A DNA stretch of 64,000 nt from contig NZ_JAGLCD010000004.1 in assembly GCF_023146395.1 (NCBI RefSeq), positions 1-64,000 on the forward strand, in the 5' to 3' direction. Shown here one piece after another: positions 44,201 to 52,029 of this stretch (the stretch's first letter is position 1; every line of letters starts with the position of its first letter). Source of the DNA: Aeromicrobium sp. (lineage in GTDB: Bacteria > Actinomycetota > Actinomycetes > Propionibacteriales > Nocardioidaceae). The notes beneath the pieces were generated by a model. It had not been told where the DNA came from. It saw only the letters and a program-made list of their open reading frames with translations, and made no database searches. A program made the translations under genes and the position numbers.

Positions 44201-45575
44201 CCGCTCTCCGATCGGGCACCAGGCGGCCTCACGCATGTCAGATGAGCAGTGGTTGCGCGCGATGGAGTCCTACCATGGCAATCGGGAGCACTGGGACGGC
44301 GACTTCCTTAAGGGAAGTGCGCTCGAGTTGTCGAGGCTTCTCGAGCAACTTGCCGAGGAGGATCCGGAAAGGTTCCTACAACTTGGACTGAGCCTTACGC
44401 CTCAGCACAACTCCACCTACATAGAGCACCTCATCCGAGGACTCGCGGGCAAGGTCCGGGTGAATGACCTCCTGACTTTAGCGAGCCGAGCACGAATGTC
44501 CCACGGCACCTCGGTCGGCCGCACAGTTGCTTGGGCGTTCGAAAAGCACGCAGGGCCTTGGCCACCAGAGGCGGTCGAGCTCATTTGTGCGATCGCTTGC
44601 GACGAAGATCCTTCGCCGGGCAGCGAAGGGTTCGCGGACGAACGGAAGCTCGCTGACCAACTCACGATGCTCGGGCTGAACTCCAACCGCGGTGCTGCTG
44701 CGCACGCGCTGGCAAAGCACGTCTGGGCCAAGCCCGAGCTCGATATCACGACGATACGGACCATCCGCCAACTGGTTGAGGACGACGTTCCTGCTATCCG
44801 AGACGCGGCCTGTGAAGTCGTCGGGGCGCTCAGCCATCTCGACGAATCTACGGCAGTAGAGCTTGCCGAGGCCCTGTTTGCGCGTGGACTCGAGCCTCTG
44901 GCAACGGTAGAGGGGTTCACGCTATTTCGATACGCGGCTTTCAGATCGCCCTGGGTTCGAGTCGAGCTGCTGTCCCACGCTTTGGAACACGGAGATGTGG
45001 AAGTCGCTACGAACGCGGGCGCCGTCTGGGCGGCTATGGCGCACTTCGAATTACTAGATCCGCGTTTGCCCGGAGAATTTCGGAACCTAACTGCGTCCGC
45101 GCGGATCGGCGTGGCGGGCGCGCGAATGCACTCGAATCAAAACCTTGAGGTGATCTGCGAAATCCTCTCGGACTCGGAGACGAGCGTCCGCGAGGAAGCG
45201 GTGCAACGCTTGCGGCACCTGACTGAAATTCCGACGAAGGAATTGTCCGAACTTCTCCGATGGTGCCTGGCATCTGAGAACTTCACCGAGGTTGCTGAGG
45301 GGCTCGTAGACCTTCTTCTCGATTACGACGACCTTTACCCTCGTGAAGCAATACTGGTGTTGGAGCGCGCCCTGTCAGCTTCAACTCTCGCTACCGCAGT
45401 CCAGCAGAGACGAGGCTCCACAGGAAGCATTCCGGACATCTTGAAGATACTTCTCCGCCTTCAGCGACAGGATCCCGTCTTGTTCGGTGACGCGGTACTC
45501 GACTGCATGGATGCAATGATCGAAACTCAGTCGAGATACCTGTGGCATTTGCTAGACGAGGACGATGCTGACTAG
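41220..45575 (+). CDS. Nuclease-NTPase-helical repeat protein, putative STAND-type defence protein
   Basis: A 1451-residue protein. An AGGAGG Shine-Dalgarno before the GTG decides the start (MTQAGGASDKYGNEYESWW). Residues about 1-170 look like a PD-(D/E)xK or Cap4/DUF4297-like nuclease: Glu38, Glu48 and the EQVKS motif (Glu60, Lys63). An NTPase follows, with Walker A GDPGIGKS (261-268) and Walker B LLVVDQLD (Asp329, Asp332), then winged-helix-like segments. The C-terminal 800 or so residues are helical repeats of HEAT/TPR type, typical of a sensor. This effector-NTPase-sensor order matches antiviral STAND proteins. The gene uses more A/T-ending codons than its neighbours, which suggests transfer. 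Function is inferred from layout. Confidence 0.75.
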   Translation: MTQAGGASDKYGNEYESWWTITRLMDVLSGRAHTITLEPIGPGGAGVEFAVREPDRTVREQVKSGTSRPNLSLNTVARDLVRPVLDHLHRGDSIRFVLASPAREFTGLLDGVKAGRPDPDGLEAFASLLGAERGEVQDLLERIEVEHWPGSALRNHVEARVGEQVSGSPSSIVRRLHGWLFQKVHQTIDANDVRSFLGEDGLHPRDLRDDPAVAVVLRQSVDRYVRRLRSAAGPIAIVGRHELETLVQQLEGGARIVMLHGDPGIGKSQVIGKLLERFDSVPAVVIRMDALQSVAYTASQLGEQFGLNGSPGQLLGAFSADQPSLLVVDQLDAVSSFSGRITEAFAAVEDLLDRSRSWPQMRVLLSVRTVDLRRDPRFAAILKREDCVEVELGGLNPDQIAEALEAAEGTAISEKIRRSELVKNPLYLRLAVDAGASFGRDAQLTPTDLFDAVEVEAQRSAPDGTDVGQWNTVMQALARTMVDSESLTVPASIAVPFRLTVDSLVSAGLLIEDGSGISFFHERFMDHVFARSFVDAGESLREFLLGSGQALFRRGQTRQVLQRLIDLQPRRFFDVALDLLEDGAIRTHIKQVVIEVARGLSPTPSEWRRCASVAKKLEFAGNEIRELLGLPAWFDACHAADGLQELMEEPFAAQVVPVMLRNLGERPDALRDVLLPRLDAGRFSDEVRYSLLQTRHQRPSALVEELVARGCIDETVEGLAVVPDGVWTLTYTFKPGDPVATWWVALMLRRALQLCDEQGLADPFEHGVLSRHYSHAPLSEIADAAPEEFLEAVLPFVLDLARRTVHLSEGDEHARSRWDRYFHSSLDDLDEAIFDAVATAVASASRDPRAGAEAIRHLSSEEQPTRAAAYLTARALEAIGDADLAFSWLVDEPKNLRLKWDGLRYGTSASLIRQFASSASPTSISRLLSLVHSEVPPFEKSTYGWKRRGWAEWSLLLAFPEAVLPVESLRRREELIRKFGSEAPKPTTITSGMVRSPIGHQAASRMSDEQWLRAMESYHGNREHWDGDFLKGSALELSRLLEQLAEEDPERFLQLGLSLTPQHNSTYIEHLIRGLAGKVRVNDLLTLASRARMSHGTSVGRTVAWAFEKHAGPWPPEAVELICAIACDEDPSPGSEGFADERKLADQLTMLGLNSNRGAAAHALAKHVWAKPELDITTIRTIRQLVEDDVPAIRDAACEVVGALSHLDESTAVELAEALFARGLEPLATVEGFTLFRYAAFRSPWVRVELLSHALEHGDVEVATNAGAVWAAMAHFELLDPRLPGEFRNLTASARIGVAGARMHSNQNLEVICEILSDSETSVREEAVQRLRHLTEIPTKELSELLRWCLASENFTEVAEGLVDLLLDYDDLYPREAILVLERALSASTLATAVQQRRGSTGSIPDILKILLRLQRQDPVLFGDAVLDCMDAMIETQSRYLWHLLDEDDAD

Positions 45576-46162
45576 GTCCAATCCGACGGTACTGTTGGGT
45601 CCCTCGCACGACGAGCGACCGCACAGCGAAGAACTGGTCTGAATCTTGTGGGATAGAAGCCGCGCCCGTCACGGTGAGTGTCTATGAATGGCAAGACAGC
45701 AAGACGCAGTTCTGCCTAAAGTGGTTGATCCATTCATGCGTCATACGTTTGCGATGTTCGCATCGCCAGGAGGTCCCGGTGCAGGTCGCCACGGGCAGTT
45801 GTCGGCGATGGCGGAACCTCTCGTCGATCTAGCGCACATTTTCGCTGAGCCAGTTAGCGGACGGAACTCTTGAGGCTAGAGCCGAGCTGGCCGATGTCCA
45901 GGCGGCGTCAGAAGCGAATAGTCTAGAGACCGAGACGCGGACCAAAGCTGCCACCCCGGCGGTCGGTACCAGCCCGTGCTGGGCATGCCCCCGGGGTCTG
46001 CAGGAGGGGGGTGGGCCGTGAGTGCAAGCCGAGACCTGACATCGGAGGTTCCGGACACGGCGACGACGGTGAACGCCCTGGCAACGCCATCCGTTCTCCG
46101 GTTCAGGCTGACGGCTACGTGCGGAGACGGTGCGGCATGGGCATGGATGACCGCCGACTGTG
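45576..46162. other. 587-bp stretch without a convincing gene
   Basis: This gap between the large NTPase gene and the 110-residue gene has mixed base composition and only short, unconvincing frames. One 63-codon frame on the plus strand (46018-46209) starts at a GTG after a purine-rich GGAGGGGGG stretch. It overlaps the next gene and has no recognisable pattern. I see no transposase remnant, direct repeats at the ends or tRNA. It could be the decayed end of an inserted segment. Confidence 0.4.
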
Positions 46163-46495
46163 TCAGCGGCGCTCTTTCCATTCCGGCAGGTTGCCCGACC
46201 ACCACATGACGCCGTCTTCATCTGGCTCGAGCGTGTCGAACATGCTTCCGAGCGGCTCGTCCAGTTCACCGACGAGCACTTCGTCGGCGACACCGTCGAT
46301 CGACCAGTCCGGCTCGACGGTGCGACGCAGTCCGATTGTGAGGTCGCCGTACCACCGTGGTTGCCGGTAGACCAGGCAGAGCACGTCGTCTCCTTCAGTC
46401 CAGGAGCGTTCGACGTGGGTCACAAAGCCCGAGGTGTCGGGGCGAGCCGCGAGCCCGGTCAGGACCAGTGCCAGAACCTGTTCGGCCCTGCTCAA
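46163..46495 (-). CDS. 110-residue protein of the GIY-YIG/DUF2075 operon
   Basis: An acidic, tryptophan-rich small protein (VLCLVYRQPRWYGDLTIGLRR, WSIDGVADEVLVGELDEP, MWWSGNLPEWKERR). I do not recognise a family. There is no membrane segment. Its start overlaps the stop of the helicase-nuclease gene by 4 bp, so it is translated with it. It may be a regulator or partner (immunity, sensor or adaptor) of that module, or an unrelated passenger; the overlap is the only evidence for a link. Confidence 0.65.
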   Translation of the reverse strand: MSRAEQVLALVLTGLAARPDTSGFVTHVERSWTEGDDVLCLVYRQPRWYGDLTIGLRRTVEPDWSIDGVADEVLVGELDEPLGSMFDTLEPDEDGVMWWSGNLPEWKERR

Positions 46496-48387
46496 AGGTG
46501 GTCCTTGAGCGGCGATCCAGGTCGGTCCGGCTGCTGCGCCGCTGCCGCGTGCGGGGCAGTGTCGACCTCGATCGCGAGGATCGAGCTGCTGCCCGCGGAC
46601 TGGCTGTTGGAGCGGTGCATGAGGTCGAGCACGGGACCCGCGTCGCGGGCTTCAGCGACAGTGGAATCCGCGGGCGGAATGAAGCCGCGGAGGTGCTCGC
46701 GAAGCGCTGGGTCAGACACGTACACGTACGTCCCGCGGATGCCGCGAGAGAGCAGCACCCGGTAGATGTTGACGACGTAGCTCAGGAGGTCGTCGTCGGT
46801 GTAGGTCTGCCCGAGCATCGTGTTGTTCTGCTTGCCCTTGGTGTCGTAGTACGACTCGCGAACGAAGTAGAGGCGCTTCGCGGCCGGATCGAACCGTAGA
46901 TCCGGTCCGATGATCACGCCGGCGTAGTTGAGGTCGTATCCCTGGATGGTGTGGATCGACCCGACCTCGTCGATCGAGGTGGGTGAGCTGACCCAGTCCT
47001 TCGCGGTCCGGTTCCACTGCAGCCGTTCGCGTCCGATCTCGATGTCGAAGGCTTCGGGGTCGTTCTTGCTGCGCCACTCCCACGCGTAGCCGGCAACGAG
47101 CCGCGAGAGGCCGAGCTCGCGGTTGCGCTGGAGTATCGCCGCGCGCATCTCGCTGATGTCGTCGAAGAGGCGGAAGTCGTACTCGGAGAACCGTGCTGGG
47201 GCCGGAGGGCTTTCGGACAACACCTCGCGGATGTAGCCGATGTAGTCCTCGTCGGCTCGCACCCGCATCTGGGTGGTCAGCGGATAGAGGCGGTCGGCGA
47301 CCGCGGCCTCGCGCTCGAGGTCGCGCGTGACGTGCACAGGCAGGTCAGAGCCCGGACGGATGCTCTGCTCCGCGTCGAGCAGGAAGATGCGGTGGGTGCT
47401 CTTGCGACGGATCCAGTCGAGCTGATTCCCACCCTGCTCGTCACCGTTGAACAGCTCCCGGTTGATCGTCTTGAACTTGGTGATCAGCACGGCGATCGTC
47501 GCCGACAGCTGTTGGAGGCGGTGTGCCTCGTCCACGATCAGCAGGTCGTACGCGTCGGCGCTCTGGCCGACATCGAAAGGGGAGAGGACGAGGTCCTTGC
47601 TCAGCCCCGACGTCTTGCGGAACACCTTGCCCACGGTCTCTCGAAGCGACTGCTGCGGGATGACGAGCCCCATCCTGAAGTCGGCGAGCAGCGCGGCGTT
47701 CTCAGGCGTGAAGAACCCGGCGAACACCGCGTCCGAGTCGGAGTCGTCGATCGTCACGCCGCGACGGATGTCGCTCAGCAGCTTCATCAGGTAGATGCCG
47801 ACGATCGTCTTCCCGGTCCCTGGCTGGCCCTGCACCACGGCCGTGCTGCGGCGGCCAAGACGCAGGTCCTCGAAGAGGTGCTCCATGATGCGCATGACCG
47901 CCACGCGCTGGTCGTAGTTCAGCGTCTTGAACGGCGACAGCTTGAAGAGATCGCTGTTCTCGATCTCGGTGATGGTGCCCTCGAACATGCCGTCCGCGCG
48001 GAGGGCTTCGAAAATCGCCCGGAACTGCTCGCGGTAGAAGTCGCGGTCGTAGTAGTTCGACCCGGTGAGCCCCGCGTTGGCGTTGTCGACCTGGTACTTG
48101 CCGTCGCCGGCGAACCAGGCGATGAGCTGCGACTCGAGGTCAAGGCATACCGACTTGTTGAAGGTCGGGTCGATGATGACGCTGACGTTGTCGAGATGCT
48201 TGCGATCGGGCCGCGCGAGATGTTGGTTCATCCGGGTGAGCGCGTGGATGGACTCACCGACGTAGATGCGCTTTCTGCCTTCGAGCGTGTAGACGACGGG
48301 CCAGTTCGCGCTCCGAGGATCCTCCTTCGCCCACTCGACGAGAGCCGCCGGCTCGAAGGGGACGCGGTCGATCCTAAAGCTGGTCAT
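46492..48387 (-). CDS. GIY-YIG nuclease fused to DUF2075 (Schlafen-3-like) helicase
   Basis: A 631-residue fusion. The N-terminal 100 residues are a GIY-YIG nuclease: VVYTLEG and IYVGES (Tyr33, Tyr42), the Arg/His helix LTRMNQH, and a likely catalytic Glu85 in LDLESQLIAWF. Residues about 155-580 are a superfamily-1-like DUF2075 ATPase, with Walker A GQPGTGKT (187-194), DEAH box (286-289), and later motifs such as VGSIHTIQGYDLNYAGVIIGP and LLSRGIRGTYVYV. The last 50 residues are low complexity. Such proteins occur in bacterial defence islands, often beside a MazG-like pyrophosphohydrolase, as here. It probably unwinds and cuts invading DNA; this is inference. Confidence 0.82.
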   Translation of the reverse strand: MTSFRIDRVPFEPAALVEWAKEDPRSANWPVVYTLEGRKRIYVGESIHALTRMNQHLARPDRKHLDNVSVIIDPTFNKSVCLDLESQLIAWFAGDGKYQVDNANAGLTGSNYYDRDFYREQFRAIFEALRADGMFEGTITEIENSDLFKLSPFKTLNYDQRVAVMRIMEHLFEDLRLGRRSTAVVQGQPGTGKTIVGIYLMKLLSDIRRGVTIDDSDSDAVFAGFFTPENAALLADFRMGLVIPQQSLRETVGKVFRKTSGLSKDLVLSPFDVGQSADAYDLLIVDEAHRLQQLSATIAVLITKFKTINRELFNGDEQGGNQLDWIRRKSTHRIFLLDAEQSIRPGSDLPVHVTRDLEREAAVADRLYPLTTQMRVRADEDYIGYIREVLSESPPAPARFSEYDFRLFDDISEMRAAILQRNRELGLSRLVAGYAWEWRSKNDPEAFDIEIGRERLQWNRTAKDWVSSPTSIDEVGSIHTIQGYDLNYAGVIIGPDLRFDPAAKRLYFVRESYYDTKGKQNNTMLGQTYTDDDLLSYVVNIYRVLLSRGIRGTYVYVSDPALREHLRGFIPPADSTVAEARDAGPVLDLMHRSNSQSAGSSSILAIEVDTAPHAAAAQQPDRPGSPLKDHL

Positions 48388-48706
48388 ACTTCTCGCTCCG
48401 GCCCCGAGCCTTGTCGACCGGGTACTTCGCCCCCGTCACCGCGAGCTTGTCCAGAACGATCTGGTCAGGGTTGACGCCGAGACGGTCGGCCAGAAGGTGG
48501 CAGTACGTGAGTACGTCAGCGAGCTCGGCCGTCACGCGGTCAATGTCACCGTCGGTATTCCACTGGAAGCACTCGAGCAGCTCGGCGGCCTCGATCGAGA
48601 TGCTCTTCGCCAGGTTCTCCAGGGAGTGGAACTGGGCCCAGTCCCGGTCCGCGACGAAATCACGAAGTGTTTCCACAAGCGGCGACGTCGACGGTTCGGG
48701 GCTCAT
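48374..48706 (-). CDS. MazG-like nucleotide pyrophosphohydrolase
   Basis: A 110-residue all-alpha MazG/RS21-C6-type protein. The metal-binding motif is SISIEAAELLECFQW, followed by the second acidic pair in AELADVLTYCHLLADRL (the EExxE ... ExxD pattern). These enzymes hydrolyse nucleoside triphosphates to monophosphates and pyrophosphate. It is the first gene of a three-gene minus-strand operon, and its 3' end overlaps the GIY-YIG/DUF2075 start by 14 bp. In this setting it may alter nucleotide pools or hydrolyse modified nucleotides during infection (inference). Confidence 0.85.
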   Translation of the reverse strand: MSPEPSTSPLVETLRDFVADRDWAQFHSLENLAKSISIEAAELLECFQWNTDGDIDRVTAELADVLTYCHLLADRLGVNPDQIVLDKLAVTGAKYPVDKARGRSEKYDQL

Positions 48707-48845
48707 GGTTGGTCAGCCTATGACGAAGCGGATGTCCTGGTCAGGCATCGAGGCTCCATGGGGACTCTGACGGGCTGCAGGCGTCGCCCGCCGGGAGTTC
48801 TGAAACCGTCGGATATCGGACCTCGACGCTGCCACAATCGCAGGC

Positions 48846-50132
48846 ATGTGGAGCCTCGGTGACGTCGTCAACGGGCACGTGCTGACCCAGGACGGTTGGT
48901 ATCCCCTGAGGTACCTGCAGCCCGGCGCGCGCGGCCCCTATTGGCCCGGCGATGTGCTCAACGGCCAGGTCGTCGTGGCGCCAGGTCGCTGGGTCGTACT
49001 TCCGTCGCAGCAGCTGCCGCCGCCGGGCTTCCAGGACTGGGCGGACGGTGGTGCTCGCAACCCGGCCAAGGCCAGTCGAGGATTCAACCCCGAGCGCGGC
49101 CGTGGGTTCTCGAGCAAGCGGCTGGCGGCTCGAGTGGGCGTGGGTGCCGGGCTCCTGCTCGCTGTCGCACTCGGTGTCGTCTTCGTGGCCTCGCCCGCCT
49201 CGGCTGTGGAAGCCACGGTCGATCGCGTGGTTGACGGGGACACTGTCGATGTGGTGATCGACGGGACCGTTACCCGGGTGCGGCTCCTCAATGTGGACAC
49301 GCCGGAGACCGTGAAGCCGGACGCGCCTGTTGAGTGCCTCGGCCCCGAAGCGACGGCATACACCGAGTCGCTGCTCGCTCCCGGGCAGCCGGTGACACTG
49401 GAGTTCGATCAGGAGAGAACCGATCAGTACGACAGAACTCTCGCTCACGTCATCCTTCCCGACGGCAGGAACGTGGCCGCGGAGATTGCTCGTCAGGGTC
49501 TTGGCGTGCCCGTTGTCTTTGGGCCCAACGACGAACGCATCGCCACCATCGAGAATGCCCTCAAAGATGCGGCCGAAGCCCAGCGCGGGTACTTCGATCC
49601 GAGCATCCAGTGCACACTCGCGCACCAGGTGCAGGCGGCCGAGCAGCAGGTTGCGGCCGCAGCGGCCGTGAATGAGGGCACCAGTGCGGCTGACGCAGCT
49701 GCCGCCGCCGCAGCGCTCCTGGCGATCAGCGAAGCGAAGACCCAGATTCAGGCTCTGCTGAGCCAGGCGGGCACCTCGTCCGAGAAGACGATCACTGCCT
49801 ACGTTGCCGCGGGTCAGTCAGGAGTGCTCGCGGCTCTGGAGGCGCAGCTCGAAGCGATCTCAGTGCGACAGTCTGATGTCGCGGTTGTTGCGACTCAGCG
49901 CCAGGCGGAGGAGGCGGCCGCGGCCGAGGCCGCCCGCGTCGCCGCCGCGCAGGAAGCGGCCCAACGGGCCGCCGAAGAAGCGGCGCGTAAAGCCGCTGAG
50001 AAGCCGAAGCCGCGTTCGAGCGGTGGGAGCGGCGGCTCGTCCAGCAACGGGGGCGGATCGACGAACCCCTATCCCGGATACACCGGCCCGCGTTGCTACG
50101 AGCCGGGCGGCAAGGTATGGCACCCTTGCTGA
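48846..50132 (+). CDS. Thermonuclease-like protein with membrane segment and long coiled coil
   Basis: A 428-residue protein. The first 95 residues are a GXWYPLRYL-type N-terminal region of unknown fold with two similar halves (GDVVNGHVLTQDGWYPL and GDVLNGQVVVAPGRWVVL). A membrane segment (about 96-118) follows, then a staphylococcal-nuclease domain (about 122-255) with catalytic Arg146, Glu154 and Arg197 (VRLLNVDTPE, QYDRTLAHV). After that comes an Ala/Glu-rich coiled coil (about 262-395) and a Gly/Ser/Pro tail ending CYEPGGKVWHPC. It probably cuts extracellular DNA or RNA while anchored in the membrane. It faces away from the defence-like operon. Confidence 0.8.
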   Translation: MWSLGDVVNGHVLTQDGWYPLRYLQPGARGPYWPGDVLNGQVVVAPGRWVVLPSQQLPPPGFQDWADGGARNPAKASRGFNPERGRGFSSKRLAARVGVGAGLLLAVALGVVFVASPASAVEATVDRVVDGDTVDVVIDGTVTRVRLLNVDTPETVKPDAPVECLGPEATAYTESLLAPGQPVTLEFDQERTDQYDRTLAHVILPDGRNVAAEIARQGLGVPVVFGPNDERIATIENALKDAAEAQRGYFDPSIQCTLAHQVQAAEQQVAAAAAVNEGTSAADAAAAAAALLAISEAKTQIQALLSQAGTSSEKTITAYVAAGQSGVLAALEAQLEAISVRQSDVAVVATQRQAEEAAAAEAARVAAAQEAAQRAAEEAARKAAEKPKPRSSGGSGGSSSNGGGSTNPYPGYTGPRCYEPGGKVWHPC

Positions 50133-50190
50133 TCCTCAGGTCGCCGAGCGAGATGGTTCTGGGCGACTTGATGGCAGAGGTGACTGCGGC

Positions 50191-50493
50191 GTGAGCGGTC
50201 AGCAACACGACGCCAAGTGGGTGCGTTCGTTTGAGCGAGACCTACAGTCGATCCTCGCCAGGTGGGACCCGATCGGCGTCTACCAGTCCGAGGACGACGC
50301 GGACAATGCGCCGCCAGGGGAGTACGACAGTTGGGCGATGCCGTTGCTGAGCCGCCTGATTCGGGGCGCTACTGACGCCGATGTCCGCAAGTACCTTGGT
50401 GACCAGGTGGTTGGACTGATCGGAGGGGCGGAGGACCTGGTGACTCCGTCACTGATCGAGGAGATCCGAATCCGGTGGGAGGCAGCCAGATAG
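50191..50493 (+). CDS. 100-residue hypothetical protein
   Basis: A soluble acidic protein (VSGQQHDAKWVRSFERDLQ, IGVYQSEDDADNAPPGEYD, IEEIRIRWEAAR) of unknown family. The pattern DPIGVY...PPGEYD is seen in short actinobacterial proteins of no known role. The GTG overlaps the stop of a 25-codon upstream frame (50117-50194, MAPLLILRSPSEMVLGDLMA...) as GTGA. That frame itself begins inside the end of the nuclease gene, so translation may be coupled through the small frame. The coding call rests on the overlap and the normal codon pattern. Confidence 0.65.
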   Translation: MSGQQHDAKWVRSFERDLQSILARWDPIGVYQSEDDADNAPPGEYDSWAMPLLSRLIRGATDADVRKYLGDQVVGLIGGAEDLVTPSLIEEIRIRWEAAR

Positions 50494-50555
50494 CGACGGA
50501 GCGGTCTCCTGACAGGCCCCGCTCGCTCAAGCCAACGGAAGTGCGCGCGCGCCGC

Positions 50556-51434
50556 CTACGCCGGCACGTCCACCGTCATCGCGATGATCGAGCCCTCCCG
50601 GACGGGTCGACGGGCCTCCTCGAAGAAGTCGGGGGCGGCGCAGGCGAAGAGGGTCGTCCCGTCTGGGCCGCCGAGGCCGCAGGCGTAGACCGGGGTGCCG
50701 GTCTCGATCTCGGTGTCGATCGCGCCGTCGACGAGTCGCAGGAGCCGTCCGCCCGTGGCGTCGGCGATCCAGAGGCCGCCCTCGGAGTCGAGGCAGGAGC
50801 CGTCGGCGGCCACGACGACCTGGGGGAGGACCTTCTCGAACTCGCGCTCGGTCGGCAGTGGCCCCAGCTCGGCCCAGACGCGCTGATTCTCGAGCGAGCC
50901 GTCGGCGGCGACGTCGAAGGCGCTCACCCGGTTGCCGAAGGTCTCGTTGACCAGCAGCGTGCCGCCTGGGGTGATGACGACGCCGTTGGGGAACCACAGG
51001 TCGGTCGCCTCCACCGTCACCGATCCGTCGGGGTCGACGCGCAGCAGGGGAGCGGGGGACGAGGGCTCTCCGCCCATCAGGTCGAAGCCGAAGCAGCCCA
51101 CGTAAGCGCGGCCCTGGGCGTCGACCACCATGTCGTTGAGGTGGCCACGGGCGTGCCCTGACAGATCGGCGTGCACGACGAGGGATCCGTCGTCCTCACG
51201 ACGCAGGATCTTCTGGTCACGCATCGAGACCACGAGCAACCGGCCGTCGGGAAGCCAGCCCAGCCCGGACGGCTGTTCGGGCACGGTGGCCTCCAGGCGC
51301 TTGTCGCTGCCGTCGGCCCGCACCGACGCGACCTCGCCGGTGTAGAAGTCGGAGAACCACAGCCGGTCGTCGTGCCACCGCGGGCACTCGCTGAAGCTCA
51401 GTCCGTCGACGACGGTCGTGATCTCGTGGGCCAT
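50556..51434 (-). CDS. SMP-30/gluconolactonase family protein
   Basis: A 292-residue six-bladed beta-propeller lactonase. The characteristic N-terminus is GLSFSECPRWHDDRLWFSD (metal-ligand Glu in ECPRW), with the central Asn in LNDMVVDAQGRAYVG and LWFPNGVV, and a final Asp near CLDSEGGLWIADA. Family members hydrolyse sugar lactones with Ca2+ or Zn2+. No sugar dehydrogenase lies directly beside it, so the substrate is open. A longer in-frame extension is ignored because the ATG at MAHEITTVVDG gives the standard start. Confidence 0.88.
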   Translation of the reverse strand: MAHEITTVVDGLSFSECPRWHDDRLWFSDFYTGEVASVRADGSDKRLEATVPEQPSGLGWLPDGRLLVVSMRDQKILRREDDGSLVVHADLSGHARGHLNDMVVDAQGRAYVGCFGFDLMGGEPSSPAPLLRVDPDGSVTVEATDLWFPNGVVITPGGTLLVNETFGNRVSAFDVAADGSLENQRVWAELGPLPTEREFEKVLPQVVVAADGSCLDSEGGLWIADATGGRLLRLVDGAIDTEIETGTPVYACGLGGPDGTTLFACAAPDFFEEARRPVREGSIIAMTVDVPA

Positions 51435-51549
51435 GGGTGGTCTCCTTCCGCGGCCCGCCGCGTTGAGGCCCGCTTCTCGATCGTGCCTCGTGGGCCGCCG
51501 GGAGGGAAGGGCCGTGACGATCCGGCCTGGCAGTGGGAGCATCGCTGCT

Positions 51550-52029
51550 GTGAACCTCGGCAACACCGACTGGCCCTCGGCGCTCATCGCGTCGATCGCG
51601 CTCGTGGTCTCGATCGTGGCTCTGGCGCGCACGATCCGGCGCGACCGGTCGGCCCAGGCGCAGCAGGTCTCGGCGTGGGTCTCGTACCACGAGCCCGACG
51701 AGCTGCTCGTCTCGTCGCGGGCCGGGGCGCCGTGCCTGATCGTCGCCAACCAGAGCAGCCGGCCCATCTACGACTGGCACGTCGAGTACTTCTACCGCGG
51801 CGACCTCATCGGGCAGACGCGCGTGCGCAAGACCGTGCCCGGCGGCGGGCGAGACATCGTGACCCTCAACGGAGAGACCCAGGCAGCCTTCCGCGAACGG
51901 CAGGGCCAGGGCCGAGGCGAGCCCGACCGGGCGTTCAGCGACATCGTCGCCGCGGTCGCCTTCCGCGACGCGGGCGGCCGGCGCTGGAAGCGCGACGCGG
52001 TTGGCAGCCTCGCCCGCGATCGCTCCTAG
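51550..52029 (+). CDS. Single-pass membrane protein of unknown function
   Basis: A 159-residue protein with one N-terminal membrane helix (WPSALIASIALVVSIVALA), then a cytoplasmic domain with a beta-rich pattern (CLIVANQSSRPIYDWHVEYF). The pattern resembles short actinobacterial membrane proteins of no known function. It starts with GTG. The last 59 bp around and after its stop are repeated almost exactly at 53158-53216, downstream of the next gene. Confidence 0.65.
   Translation: MNLGNTDWPSALIASIALVVSIVALARTIRRDRSAQAQQVSAWVSYHEPDELLVSSRAGAPCLIVANQSSRPIYDWHVEYFYRGDLIGQTRVRKTVPGGGRDIVTLNGETQAAFRERQGQGRGEPDRAFSDIVAAVAFRDAGGRRWKRDAVGSLARDRS

Noticed and set aside
45688..45873. 61-codon plus-strand frame
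   Set aside because: No ribosome site, no family pattern and atypical composition; treated as chance.
46018..46209. 63-codon plus-strand frame after a GGAGG-like stretch
   Set aside because: It overlaps the end of the convergent 110-residue gene, has no recognisable pattern and no supporting context.
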